Assembly: GCA_964523005.1 (NCBI GenBank)
Contig: CAZFZL010000030.1
Location: 1 to 15,964 of the forward strand
Length of the DNA: 15,964 bases
Direction of reading: 5' to 3'
Origin: UMGS1307 sp964523005
GTDB taxonomy: Bacteria > Bacillota > Clostridia > Oscillospirales > CAG-382
Shown here: in pieces, positions 7,823 through 14,940 of the stretch
Numbering within the stretch: position 1 is the stretch's first letter
Layout: each line of letters starts with the position of its first letter
Program-made: the position numbers and the translations under genes
Notes under the pieces: model-generated
What the model was told of the DNA's origin: nothing
Databases searched by the model: none
What the model saw: only the letters and a program-made list of their open reading frames with translations

Positions 7823-8577
7823 TGCTCGATTCCCACGCACACTACACCGATGACAGATTCGCCTCTGACCTTGACAGCATACTCGGAAGCATAGATTGCG
7901 GCAGCGAGCTGTCTGCCATCATACTCGCGTCAACGGACGAGGACGATTCGTTTCGCAACGTATTGCTTACGCATAGATACAAAAAGCTGTACGCTGCCAT
8001 CGGAGTGCACCCGTCCGAGGCCTGTAAGGTCAACAACGGATATATAAAAAGTCTCGAAGCACTGTGCTGCGATGAAAAGGTCGTCGCCATCGGTGAGATA
8101 GGGCTTGAATACCATTACGACGACGCGCCGAGAGACGTTCAAAAGAAGATTTTCGAGCAGCAGCTCTGCCTTGCTGAAAAGGTCGGTCTGCCCGTTGTCA
8201 TACACGACCGCGAAGCGCACGCCGACTGTCTTGACGCAGTGCTTCACCATAATGTGACCGGCGTGTTTCACAGCTATTCAGGCAGCAAAGAGACGGCGAA
8301 GATTCTGCTGTCATACGGCTGGTATATGTCGTTCGGCGGAATCGTCACCTTCAAAAACGCGCACAAGGTGCGCGAGGCTGCCGCTTACATCCCTGCCGAC
8401 AGGCTGCTTGTCGAAACAGACTGCCCGTATCTTGCGCCTGAGCCATACCAAGGAAAGCGATGCGATTCATTCATGATCAGACGCACGCTTGAGGTGCTCG
8501 CCGAGATACGCAATACGACCTTTGAAGAGCTTGAAGCAACGACGGAGCGAAACGCTCGGACGCTGTTTAGGATATAA
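7822..8577 (+). CDS. tatD: TatD-family metal-dependent hydrolase/deoxyribonuclease
   Basis: Member of the TatD amidohydrolase-like TIM-barrel family, whose studied members are magnesium-dependent 3'-5' exonucleases or DNases linked to DNA quality control. Despite the name it has no role in Tat export. The 251-residue length is typical. Metal-binding residues are all visible: HxH (H5, H7), E92 in GEIGLEYH, H128 in VIHDREAH, H150 in VFHSYSG and D200 in VETDCPYLAP. The ATG overlaps the metG stop by one base, and metG-tatD is a widely conserved bacterial pair. Followed after about 20 bases by a radical SAM gene that tracks TatD in many Firmicutes. The physiological substrate in this organism is not known. 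Confidence 0.93.
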   Translation: MLDSHAHYTDDRFASDLDSILGSIDCGSELSAIILASTDEDDSFRNVLLTHRYKKLYAAIGVHPSEACKVNNGYIKSLEALCCDEKVVAIGEIGLEYHYDDAPRDVQKKIFEQQLCLAEKVGLPVVIHDREAHADCLDAVLHHNVTGVFHSYSGSKETAKILLSYGWYMSFGGIVTFKNAHKVREAAAYIPADRLLVETDCPYLAPEPYQGKRCDSFMIRRTLEVLAEIRNTTFEELEATTERNARTLFRI

Positions 8578-8597
8578 CCATTTCCGGAGGAAAAATG

Positions 8598-9197
8598 ATG
8601 ACCATAACATATGAGGTCGGCGATTCACTGTATGTGAACCTGACCAACAAATGCACAAACAACTGCGATTTTTGCATACGCAAGCTCGGTGCCGGCGCGT
8701 ACGGCAGCGACCCGCTTTGGCTCGAACGCGAGCCGACGGAGGAAGAAGCGTACGAAGATATAATCGGGCGCGATCTTGCACAGTATAAAGAGCTTGTGTT
8801 CTGCGGCTACGGTGAGCCTACCGAAAGGCTCGATACGCTGGTGAACATTGCAAAGCGTGTTAAGCAAAAGTCGAGCATAAGCATACGCATAAACACAAAC
8901 GGACAGGCAAACCTGATATATGGGTGTGACATCACGCCAATGCTCGAAGGCTGTATTGACACCGTTTCCATCAGCCTCAACGAAGCTACAGCGGAAAAAT
9001 ACAACGCCGTGTGCCACCCGATATTCCCGAACGCATACGACGCACTCATTGAATTCGCATCGCTCGCGAAGCAGTATGTTTCCAATGTCGTAATGAGCGT
9101 AGTCTCCACAACGCTTTCGGATGAAGACATTGCAGTATGTGCAGAGACGGCGAGGAACGCCGGCGTGAAGTTCCGTGTTCGCCAGATAGTAAAATAA
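8598..9197 (+). CDS. TatD-linked radical SAM protein (function unknown)
   Basis: A small radical SAM protein of 199 residues. CTNNCDFC (C19, C23, C26) matches the CxxxCxxC site for the [4Fe-4S] cluster that cleaves S-adenosylmethionine; GYGEPT (70-75) is the GGE-like motif and INTNG (98-102) another SAM-contacting strand. It corresponds to the family recognised as the TatD family-associated radical SAM protein, with no extra C-terminal cluster domain. The reaction is unknown; immediate coupling to tatD, metG and tadA suggests a nucleic-acid or translation-related task, but that is inference. GGAGG (8586-8590) stands seven bases before the second of two adjacent ATGs (8598) and four before the first (8595), so 8598 is preferred. 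It is the last gene of the operon. Confidence 0.88.
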   Translation: MTITYEVGDSLYVNLTNKCTNNCDFCIRKLGAGAYGSDPLWLEREPTEEEAYEDIIGRDLAQYKELVFCGYGEPTERLDTLVNIAKRVKQKSSISIRINTNGQANLIYGCDITPMLEGCIDTVSISLNEATAEKYNAVCHPIFPNAYDALIEFASLAKQYVSNVVMSVVSTTLSDEDIAVCAETARNAGVKFRVRQIVK

Positions 9198-9200
9198 AAG

Positions 9201-9243
9201 GCGATTTTCGAATATGTTTCAGTTCAGAATGACGAAAATTCGC
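9201..9243 (+). terminator. Weak hairpin after the radical SAM gene
   Basis: GCGATTTTCG (9201-9210) pairs with CGAAAATTCGC (9233-9243) with one bulged base and a 22-base loop. No T run follows, so a canonical rho-independent terminator is not supported. It may be a 3'-stabilising structure. Confidence 0.3.
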
Positions 9244-9271
9244 TTAAACACGGGAAAAATTAAAAAAGCTC

Positions 9272-9300
9272 TTGTAAAATCGCGCGTTTTGTTGTAGAAT
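9272..9300 (+). promoter_or_regulatory. Promoter of gap
   Basis: TTGTAA (9272-9277), a 17-base spacer and TAGAAT (9295-9300). The predicted start near 9307 gives a leader of about 39 bases. Confidence 0.65.
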
Positions 9301-9345
9301 AATACGGCAAAAATAAATAACAAATATCTTTGGAGGAACTTATCA

Positions 9346-10362
9346 ATGAATGTAAAAGTAGCCATCAACGGTTTCGGCCGCATCGGTCGTCTCGCCTTCA
9401 GGCAGATGTTCAACGCTCCGGGTTATGAGATAGTCGCCATCAACGACCTCACCTCTCCCGCGATGCTCGCTCATCTTCTCAAATATGACTCAGCTCAGGG
9501 CAGATATGCTCTCGGCGACACAGTTAAAGCAGGAGAAGACAGCATAACAGTAGACGGCAAAACCATCAAGATCTATGCAGAGAAGGACGCAGCAAACTGC
9601 CCTTGGGGCGTGCTCGGCGTTGACGTTGTTCTCGAATGCACCGGCTTCTACACCAGCAAGGAAAAAGCACAGGCTCACATCGACGCAGGCGCTAAAAAGG
9701 TCGTCATCTCCGCTCCGGCGGGCAAAGATCTCCCGACCATCGTTTACGGTGTAAACGAAAAGACGCTTAAGGCAGATGACAAGATTATATCCGCCGCTTC
9801 CTGCACGACCAACTGCCTCGCCCCCATGGCTAAGGCTTTCAACGATTACGCTCCCATCGTCAGCGGAATCATGACGACAGTCCACGCTTACACCGGCGAC
9901 CAGATGGTTCTCGACGGCCCGCACAGAAAAGGCGACCTTCGCAGAGCGCGCGCAGCAGCAGTCAATATAGTTCCTAACAGCACCGGCGCTGCAAAAGCTA
10001 TCGGTCTTGTTATCCCCGAACTCAACGGCAAGCTCATCGGTTCCGCTCAGCGTGTCCCGGTCTGCACCGGCTCCACCACGATTCTCATCGCGGTCGTTAA
10101 GGGCAAGGATATCACCGCCGAGAGCATCAACGCAGCCATGAAGGCTGAGGCTTCCGCTTCCTTCGGTTACAACGAAGAACTCATAGTTTCCTGTGATGTT
10201 ATCGGAATGACCTACGGTTCACTCTTCGATGCTACTCAGACCATGGTCTCCAAGATCGACGACGACACCTATCAGGTACAGGTAATTTCGTGGTATGACA
10301 ACGAAAACTCCTACACCAGCCAGATGGTCAGAACGATCAAGTATTTCGCTGAACTCAACTGA
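9346..10362 (+). CDS. gap: Glyceraldehyde-3-phosphate dehydrogenase, type I
   Basis: Glycolytic enzyme oxidising and phosphorylating glyceraldehyde 3-phosphate to 1,3-bisphosphoglycerate with NAD; cytoplasmic tetramer. The 338-residue protein has the NAD-binding NGFGRIGR (8-15), D34 in AINDLT (favouring NAD over NADP), the active-site [12 protein letters not shown] with catalytic C153, and H180 in [10 protein letters not shown] as its partner. Length is normal. GGAGG at 9332-9336 lies nine bases before the ATG. Codon use is strongly skewed towards C-ending codons (ATC, CTC, GTC, TAC, AAC) compared with neighbours, which use many ATA codons; this suggests very high expression. It has its own promoter, and no terminator is visible before nrdG 14 bases downstream. 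Confidence 0.97.
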   Translation: MNVKVAINGFGRIGRLAFRQMFNAPGYEIVAINDLTSPAMLAHLLKYDSAQGRYALGDTVKAGEDSITVDGKTIKIYAEKDAANCPWGVLGVDVVLECTGFYTSKEKAQAHIDAGAKKVVISAPAGKDLPTIVYGVNEKTLKADDKIISAASCTTNCLAPMAKAFNDYAPIVSGIMTTVHAYTGDQMVLDGPHRKGDLRRARAAAVNIVPNSTGAAKAIGLVIPELNGKLIGSAQRVPVCTGSTTILIAVVKGKDITAESINAAMKAEASASFGYNEELIVSCDVIGMTYGSLFDATQTMVSKIDDDTYQVQVISWYDNENSYTSQMVRTIKYFAELN

Positions 10363-10376
10363 TCGGTAAAAGATAA

Positions 10377-11066
10377 ATGATAATCGAGGGCTTGCAAAAG
10401 CTGACTCTGCTCGACTATCCGGGCAAAGCCGCCTGCACTGTGTTTCTTCACGGATGCAATTACCGCTGTCCGTTCTGTCACAACGCGTCGCTCGTGACGC
10501 GCAGGAACGAGACCTCGCTCTCTCTGAACGAGCTTGGCGCTTTCTTTGAAAAGAGGAAGCACATCCTTGACGGAGTGTGCGTGACAGGCGGCGAGGCGCT
10601 GCTTGACAAGGATATTGCGCAGCTGCTGGCTTTCTGCAAGTCCTTTGGTTTTTCCGTCAAGCTCGACACGAACGGCTCGTTTCCCGACAAGCTCGAAGCA
10701 CTTATAAGCGAAGGGCTCGTGGACTATGTCGCTATGGATATAAAATCCTCGCCGGAGCGTTATGCGCTCGCATGCGGAGTGAAGGACTACGACGTCACAC
10801 CGGTCATGAAGAGCGTGGAGCTGCTTATGAACGGAAAGACAGAATACGAATTCCGCACGACAGTTGTACGTGAGCTGCACACAAATGAAGATCTCATATC
10901 AATCGGAAAATGGATCACAGGCGCACGTGCGTATTTTTTACAGCAGTTCACCGATTCGGGCGATCTGATATCGGGCGGTCTGAGCGCATACAGCAAAGAT
11001 GAAATGCACGCGCTTGCTCAAGCGGTCCGTGTTTATGTCCCTGCTGTCGCCGTGCGCGGAGTGTAA
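10377..11066 (+). CDS. nrdG: Anaerobic ribonucleotide reductase activating protein (NrdG2 type)
   Basis: Radical SAM activase expected to abstract a hydrogen from the C-terminal glycine of NrdD, creating the glycyl radical. The 229-residue protein carries CNYRCPFC (C27, C31, C34), the CxxxCxxC cluster site, and GGE (71-73) for SAM binding. Its start, LQKLTLLDYPGKAACTVFLHGCN, is characteristic of the NrdG2-type family. That family is longer than classic NrdG (about 155 residues) and is found with NrdD in anaerobes. nrdD follows 188 bases downstream but has its own promoter, so nrdG appears to be transcribed mainly with gap. The ribosome binding site is poor (GGTAAAAGA, 10365-10373), suggesting modest translation behind the very highly expressed gap. 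The general relation to pyruvate formate-lyase activases is real, but nrdD as neighbour favours NrdG. Confidence 0.87.
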   Translation: MIIEGLQKLTLLDYPGKAACTVFLHGCNYRCPFCHNASLVTRRNETSLSLNELGAFFEKRKHILDGVCVTGGEALLDKDIAQLLAFCKSFGFSVKLDTNGSFPDKLEALISEGLVDYVAMDIKSSPERYALACGVKDYDVTPVMKSVELLMNGKTEYEFRTTVVRELHTNEDLISIGKWITGARAYFLQQFTDSGDLISGGLSAYSKDEMHALAQAVRVYVPAVAVRGV

Positions 11067-11104
11067 TTCCGGTCATTCCATTGCGTCGCAAGCACAGCCG
11101 GACG

Positions 11105-11120
11105 ACACTATATATAGATA
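11105..11120 (+). promoter_or_regulatory. Candidate NrdR box 1 upstream of nrdD
   Basis: ACACTATATATAGATA matches the NrdR-box consensus acaCwAtATaTwGtgt (recalled from comparative genomics) at the first 13 of 16 positions. It includes the perfect palindrome CTATATATAG. NrdR is the nucleotide-sensing repressor of ribonucleotide reductase genes. Confidence 0.55.
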
Positions 11121-11129
11121 GCAAAAGCT

Positions 11130-11166
11130 AAATGTTGTGTTTTTTTTGAAAAAAAGCACAACATTT
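11130..11166 (+). terminator. Long inverted repeat after nrdG: terminator and/or operator
   Basis: An 18-base arm (11130-11147) pairs with 11149-11166 around a single base, with one G-T wobble. The outer part is ATGTTGTG/CACAACAT, the inner part a T run facing an A run. It is followed by TTTTGTGTTTTTGC, so it can act as a terminator for gap-nrdG. It also overlaps the second NrdR-box candidate and lies just upstream of the nrdD promoter. Confidence 0.55.
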
Positions 11167-11171
11167 TGTGT
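11156..11171 (+). promoter_or_regulatory. Candidate NrdR box 2 upstream of nrdD
   Basis: GCACAACATTTTGTGT matches acaCwAtATaTwGtgt at 13 of 16 positions, including the central C, A, T and G and the whole right half. It starts 51 bases after box 1, about five helical turns, so both boxes face the same side of the DNA. It ends eight bases before the -35 element. Confidence 0.5.
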
Positions 11172-11179
11172 TTTTGCTC

Positions 11180-11208
11180 TTGACAGACGTAAGCGGATGT
11201 AGTATTAT
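11180..11208 (+). promoter_or_regulatory. Promoter of nrdD-trxB
   Basis: A perfect TTGACA (11180-11185), a 17-base spacer and TATTAT (11203-11208). The predicted start near 11215 gives a leader of about 40 bases. Confidence 0.8.
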
Positions 11209-11254
11209 ATATTCGCGCGGCAAAACAAGCGGCGGGAGAGGCGGACAATAAAAA

Positions 11255-13615
11255 ATGTACCAGGTCATAAAGAGAGACTCAAAGACGGCAGAATTTGATA
11301 TAAGCAAAATAGCCGTGGCAATAACCAAAGCGTTCGACGCATGTGAGAAGCAGACGCACCCGAGCGTCATAGATTTTCTCGCCCTGAAGGTCACCGCGGA
11401 TTTTGAGCCAAAGATCAAGAACGGATTAATACAGGTCGAGGACATACAGGACAGCGTTGAAGCGGTGCTTATACAGGCAGGCTTTGCCGATGTAGCAAAG
11501 GCGTACATTCTCTATCGCAGACAGCGCGAAAAGCTGCGCAGTATAAAATCGACCATACTCGACTATAAAGAGCTTGTGGACAAATACGTTTACAACACCG
11601 ACTGGCGTGTGAAGGAAAACTCAACCGTAACGTATTCGGTCGGCGGACTGATACTTCATAATAGCGGCGCCATAACGGCAAACTACTGGCTTTCGGAAAT
11701 ATACGATGACGAGGTCGCCAACGCCCACAGAAGCGGCGACATGCATATACATGATCTTTCCATGCTCACCGGCTACTGTGCTGGCTGGTCGCTCAAACAG
11801 CTCATCAAGGAAGGTCTCGGCGGTGTATCCGGCAAGATAACCTCGGCTCCGGCGAGCCATCTTGCAACGCTCTGCAACCAGATGGTCAACTTCCTCGGCA
11901 TAATGCAGAACGAATGGGCAGGCGCGCAGGCGTTTTCATCGTTCGACACATATCTTGCACCGTTCGTGAAAGCGGACAACCTCACTTACGATCAGGTCAA
12001 AAAGAGCCTTGAATCGTTTATATTCGGCGTAAACACGCCGTCACGCTGGGGTACGCAGGCGCCGTTCTCGAATATAACTCTCGACTGGAACGTCACGAAC
12101 GACCTCGCCGAGCTCAACTGCATCGTCGGCGGCAAGGAACAGGACTTCAAATACAAGGACTGCAAAAAAGAGATGGACATGGTCAACAAGGCGTTCATTG
12201 AAATTATGATTGAAGGCGACGCGAACGGAAGAGGCTTCCAATATCCGATACCGACATATTCGATAACGGGCGACTTCGACTGGTCGGAAACGGAAAACAA
12301 CAAGCTGCTTTTCGAGATGACGAGCAAATACGGCACGCCGTACTTCTCAAACTACATCAACAGCGACATGGAGCCGAGCGACGTGCGATCCATGTGCTGC
12401 CGTCTGCGTCTCGACCTGCGTGAGCTGAGAAAAAAGAGCGGCGGCTTCTTCGGAAGCGGCGAAAGCACCGGCTCGATCGGCGTTGTGACTATCAATATGC
12501 CGCGCATCGCTTATCTTGCTGAGAATGAAGAAGATTTTCTCAGGCGTCTCGACAGGCTTACGGACGTCGCAGCACGCTCGCTCAAGGTCAAGAGAACGGT
12601 CATCACGAAGCTGCTCAACGAGGGGCTTTATCCATACACCAAGCGCTACCTCGGCACGTTCGACAACCACTTCTCCACCATCGGGCTTGTGGGAATGAAC
12701 GAAGCCGGTCTAAATGCGAAATGGATATGCAAGGACATGACGCACGAAGAAACGCAGGAATTCACCAAGCGTGTGCTCAACCATATGCGCGACCGCCTGT
12801 CGGACTATCAGGAAAAATACGGCGATCTGTACAACCTCGAAGCGACGCCGGCTGAATCCACGTCGTACAGACTCGCAAAGCACGACAAGGAGCGTTTCCC
12901 GAATATCATTACGGCGAATGAAAACGGTACGCCGTATTATACCAACAGCTCGAACCTCCCCGTCGGTTACACGGACGATATATTCGAAGCGCTTGCAATA
13001 CAGGACGACATACAGACGCTCTATACATCAGGAACGGTGTTCCATGCGTTCCTCGGTGAAAAGCTGCCCGACTGGAAGGCGGCGGCGACACTCGTGCGTA
13101 AGATTGCGGAGAACCACAAGCTTCCCTACTACACGATAAGCCCGACGTATTCTGTGTGCAGCGCGCACGGATATATTGCCGGAGAGCATTTCACCTGCCC
13201 GACCTGCGGTGAGAAGACGGAAGTATACAGCCGTATCACCGGCTACTACCGCCCTGTCCAGAACTGGAACGACGGTAAGGCACAGGAGTATAAGGACCGC
13301 GTGAAGTACGATGTGCTTCACAAAAACAGTCCTCACATAAACGCGCGCAGCGAAGAATGCACCGAACCGAAGGAGCAAGGCCCCGTAGCGAACGGTACGT
13401 ATCTGTTTGCAACGAAGACCTGCCCGAACTGCAAGGTCGCCGCAGCGTTGCTCGAACGCGCAGGCATACCGTTTACGAAAATATACGTTGAGGATGACAA
13501 GGACACCGCGAAGGCTCTCGGACTCAAGCAGGCACCGACGCTTCTCATAAAGCAGGGCGACAGCGTGGAGAAGTATACGAATGTCTCCGACATCAAAGCG
13601 TTTATCGGTCAGTGA
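11255..13615 (+). CDS. nrdD: Class III anaerobic ribonucleoside-triphosphate reductase with fused C-terminal glutaredoxin-like domain
   Basis: Oxygen-sensitive glycyl-radical enzyme making deoxyribonucleotides from ribonucleoside triphosphates. The 786 residues comprise an N-terminal ATP-cone (about 1-95) for allosteric activity control; a catalytic barrel (about 100-620) with C175 in GYCAGWS and the C381-C382 pair in SMCCRLRLDL; a zinc site CSAH...CPTC (635-651); and the glycyl-radical segment RITGYYRP with G663. After a linker (about 690-712, with an extra C702) comes a glutaredoxin-like domain (714-786) with CPNC (723-726), the cis-proline P761 in KQAPTLL and the usual beta-alpha-beta order. 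The fusion suggests that electrons come from a dithiol, as in redoxin-dependent subtypes, not from formate. The only possible start is ATG 11255 (an in-frame stop lies at 11249); GAGG is rather far upstream. trxB follows after 13 bases. Confidence 0.95.
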   Translation: MYQVIKRDSKTAEFDISKIAVAITKAFDACEKQTHPSVIDFLALKVTADFEPKIKNGLIQVEDIQDSVEAVLIQAGFADVAKAYILYRRQREKLRSIKSTILDYKELVDKYVYNTDWRVKENSTVTYSVGGLILHNSGAITANYWLSEIYDDEVANAHRSGDMHIHDLSMLTGYCAGWSLKQLIKEGLGGVSGKITSAPASHLATLCNQMVNFLGIMQNEWAGAQAFSSFDTYLAPFVKADNLTYDQVKKSLESFIFGVNTPSRWGTQAPFSNITLDWNVTNDLAELNCIVGGKEQDFKYKDCKKEMDMVNKAFIEIMIEGDANGRGFQYPIPTYSITGDFDWSETENNKLLFEMTSKYGTPYFSNYINSDMEPSDVRSMCCRLRLDLRELRKKSGGFFGSGESTGSIGVVTINMPRIAYLAENEEDFLRRLDRLTDVAARSLKVKRTVITKLLNEGLYPYTKRYLGTFDNHFSTIGLVGMNEAGLNAKWICKDMTHEETQEFTKRVLNHMRDRLSDYQEKYGDLYNLEATPAESTSYRLAKHDKERFPNIITANENGTPYYTNSSNLPVGYTDDIFEALAIQDDIQTLYTSGTVFHAFLGEKLPDWKAAATLVRKIAENHKLPYYTISPTYSVCSAHGYIAGEHFTCPTCGEKTEVYSRITGYYRPVQNWNDGKAQEYKDRVKYDVLHKNSPHINARSEECTEPKEQGPVANGTYLFATKTCPNCKVAAALLERAGIPFTKIYVEDDKDTAKALGLKQAPTLLIKQGDSVEKYTNVSDIKAFIGQ

Positions 13616-13628
13616 CGGTGGCATGACG

Positions 13629-14552
13629 ATGGCTGATTTTGATATTTGTATAATAGGCGGCGGACCCGCCGGAATCACGGCGGCGCTGTACGCGATGAGA
13701 GCGGGCAAGAAAGTCGCTGTAATAGAAAAAAACACGTTCGGCGGACAGATGACCTTCTCTCCGAAGATCGAAAACTACCCCGGATATAACTGCATAAGCG
13801 GAAACGAGCTTGCGGAGATATTCGTAGAGCAGATAATGGAGCACGGCGCTGAGATCGTAATGGAAACCGTGACAGAGGTGACAAAGGAGAGCGGGTTGTT
13901 CACCGTCACGACGCAGGAGGGCGGTGCGTACACGTCATATGCTGTTATTACAGCAACCGGCGCAAAGCACAGGCTCCTCGGCGTACCAAACGAAGAGAGA
14001 TATGTCGGAAACGGCATTTCGTTCTGTGCGGTGTGCGACGGAGCGTTCTACGAAGGACAGGATGTCGCAGTGATAGGCGGCGGCAACTCGGCACTCCAGG
14101 GAGCGGTGATGCTTTCAGAACTCTGCCGGAGCGTCACCGTCATACAGAACCTGCCGTATCTTACGGGCGAAAAATCGCTTGCCGACAGCCTTATGAAGAA
14201 GAGCAACGTATCTTTCGTCTACGGGACAGTGGTTAAGCGTTTCAACGGCGATGACGGTTTTGAAGGGCTGACAACGCTCAGCGACGATGGCGAAGAGAAG
14301 GATATGCGCTTCGACGGAGTTTTCATCGCGATCGGTCTTGTGCCCGAAAACGCCTGTGTAAAGGCACTTGCAGACACCGACCGCGGCGGCTACGCCGTTT
14401 CGGGCGAGAACTGTACGACGAAGACAGAGGGTCTGTATGTAGCGGGCGACTGCCGCACTAAGCGCGTACGGCAGATAACAACAGCCGCATCGGACGGTGC
14501 GGCAGCAGCACTCGCCGCTTGTCAATACATCGATTCGGCAATAATACAATAG
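13629..14552 (+). CDS. Thioredoxin-reductase-like flavoprotein, probable partner of NrdD
   Basis: FAD-containing disulfide reductase expected to reduce a redoxin, most plausibly the glutaredoxin domain fused to NrdD encoded just upstream. The 307-residue protein has the FAD-binding GGGPAG (10-15), the redox-active CAVC (133-136) followed by DGAF, the second nucleotide-binding motif GGGNSA (150-155) and the C-terminal FAD motif GLYVAGDC (268-275). Two usual NADPH features are altered. The EE after GGGxSA is replaced (GGGNSALQGA), and the HRRxxxR segment that grips the 2'-phosphate is replaced by VIQNLPYLTGE (171-181). NADPH is therefore doubtful; NADH or ferredoxin are alternatives. ATG 13629 has GGTGG seven bases upstream and begins the Rossmann strand directly; ATG 13623 is too close to it, and the longer ORF from 13581 would overlap nrdD. 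A strong terminator follows. Confidence 0.9.
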   Translation: MADFDICIIGGGPAGITAALYAMRAGKKVAVIEKNTFGGQMTFSPKIENYPGYNCISGNELAEIFVEQIMEHGAEIVMETVTEVTKESGLFTVTTQEGGAYTSYAVITATGAKHRLLGVPNEERYVGNGISFCAVCDGAFYEGQDVAVIGGGNSALQGAVMLSELCRSVTVIQNLPYLTGEKSLADSLMKKSNVSFVYGTVVKRFNGDDGFEGLTTLSDDGEEKDMRFDGVFIAIGLVPENACVKALADTDRGGYAVSGENCTTKTEGLYVAGDCRTKRVRQITTAASDGAAAALAACQYIDSAIIQ

Positions 14553-14579
14553 CAACTGCCGCTAATATGAATAAGCCGC

Positions 14580-14613
14580 AAAAAACTGTTTTCAATAAAG
14601 AAAACAGTTTTTT
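14580..14613 (+). terminator. Rho-independent terminator after nrdD-trxB
   Basis: AAAAAACTGTTTTC (14580-14593) pairs perfectly with GAAAACAGTTTTTT (14600-14613) around AATAAA, ending in a T run. Confidence 0.88.
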
Positions 14614-14788
14614 TCTTGGCAATTACCGTTGATCGCTATAAACTGTTTATATACGGGCAATACAAGCACTCAGACCTGCCGCACAACCAGCAATACCCTG
14701 AAAAATCAGCGTGAAAAACAGCCGAAGAAAAGTAAATACTACACCTGTTTTGAGGCAATAATTCCTGTGTTGAAAAAGTAAGAATTTC

Positions 14789-14867
14789 TATTTATCAAGA
14801 GTCGATTTTTTTGTTCAGAATCACGGCAATTATCTTTTAAATTTTTTCAAAATCATCTTGATAAATA
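14789..14867. repeat. Paired 12-base inverted repeat (possible operator)
   Basis: TATTTATCAAGA (14789-14800) recurs inverted as TCTTGATAAATA (14856-14867), with 55 bases between. Imperfect similarity continues outward. The right copy covers the -35 hexamer of the downstream promoter, as expected for a repressor or activator site. Confidence 0.5.
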
Positions 14868-14885
14868 AGATTAAAAGAGTATAAT
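14858..14885 (+). promoter_or_regulatory. Promoter of the ATP-grasp ligase gene
   Basis: TTGATA (14858-14863), a 16-base spacer and a perfect TATAAT (14880-14885). The predicted start near 14892 gives a leader of about 49 bases. Confidence 0.7.
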
Positions 14886-14940
14886 CTATTTCACCCGTTT
14901 GTTAACTTCATCACAAAAACCATAAAAGGAAACAGCTTAT

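Larger units (their letters stand above)
14614..14940. other. AT-rich intergenic region before the ATP-grasp gene
   Basis: No ORF or RNA gene is recognised between the terminator and about 14780. The second half holds a long-spaced inverted repeat and a good promoter for the gene that follows. AAGGA (14926-14930), ten bases before the ATG, is the ribosome binding site. Confidence 0.6.

Noticed and set aside
10311..10880. 189-residue minus-strand ORF opposite nrdG
   Set aside because: Antisense shadow of a well-recognised radical SAM gene, with no independent support.
13581..13628. Longer start for the flavoprotein overlapping nrdD
   Set aside because: It adds residues that do not fit the family before the MADFDICIIGGGPAG strand. 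The ATG at 13629 has GGTGG at good spacing.
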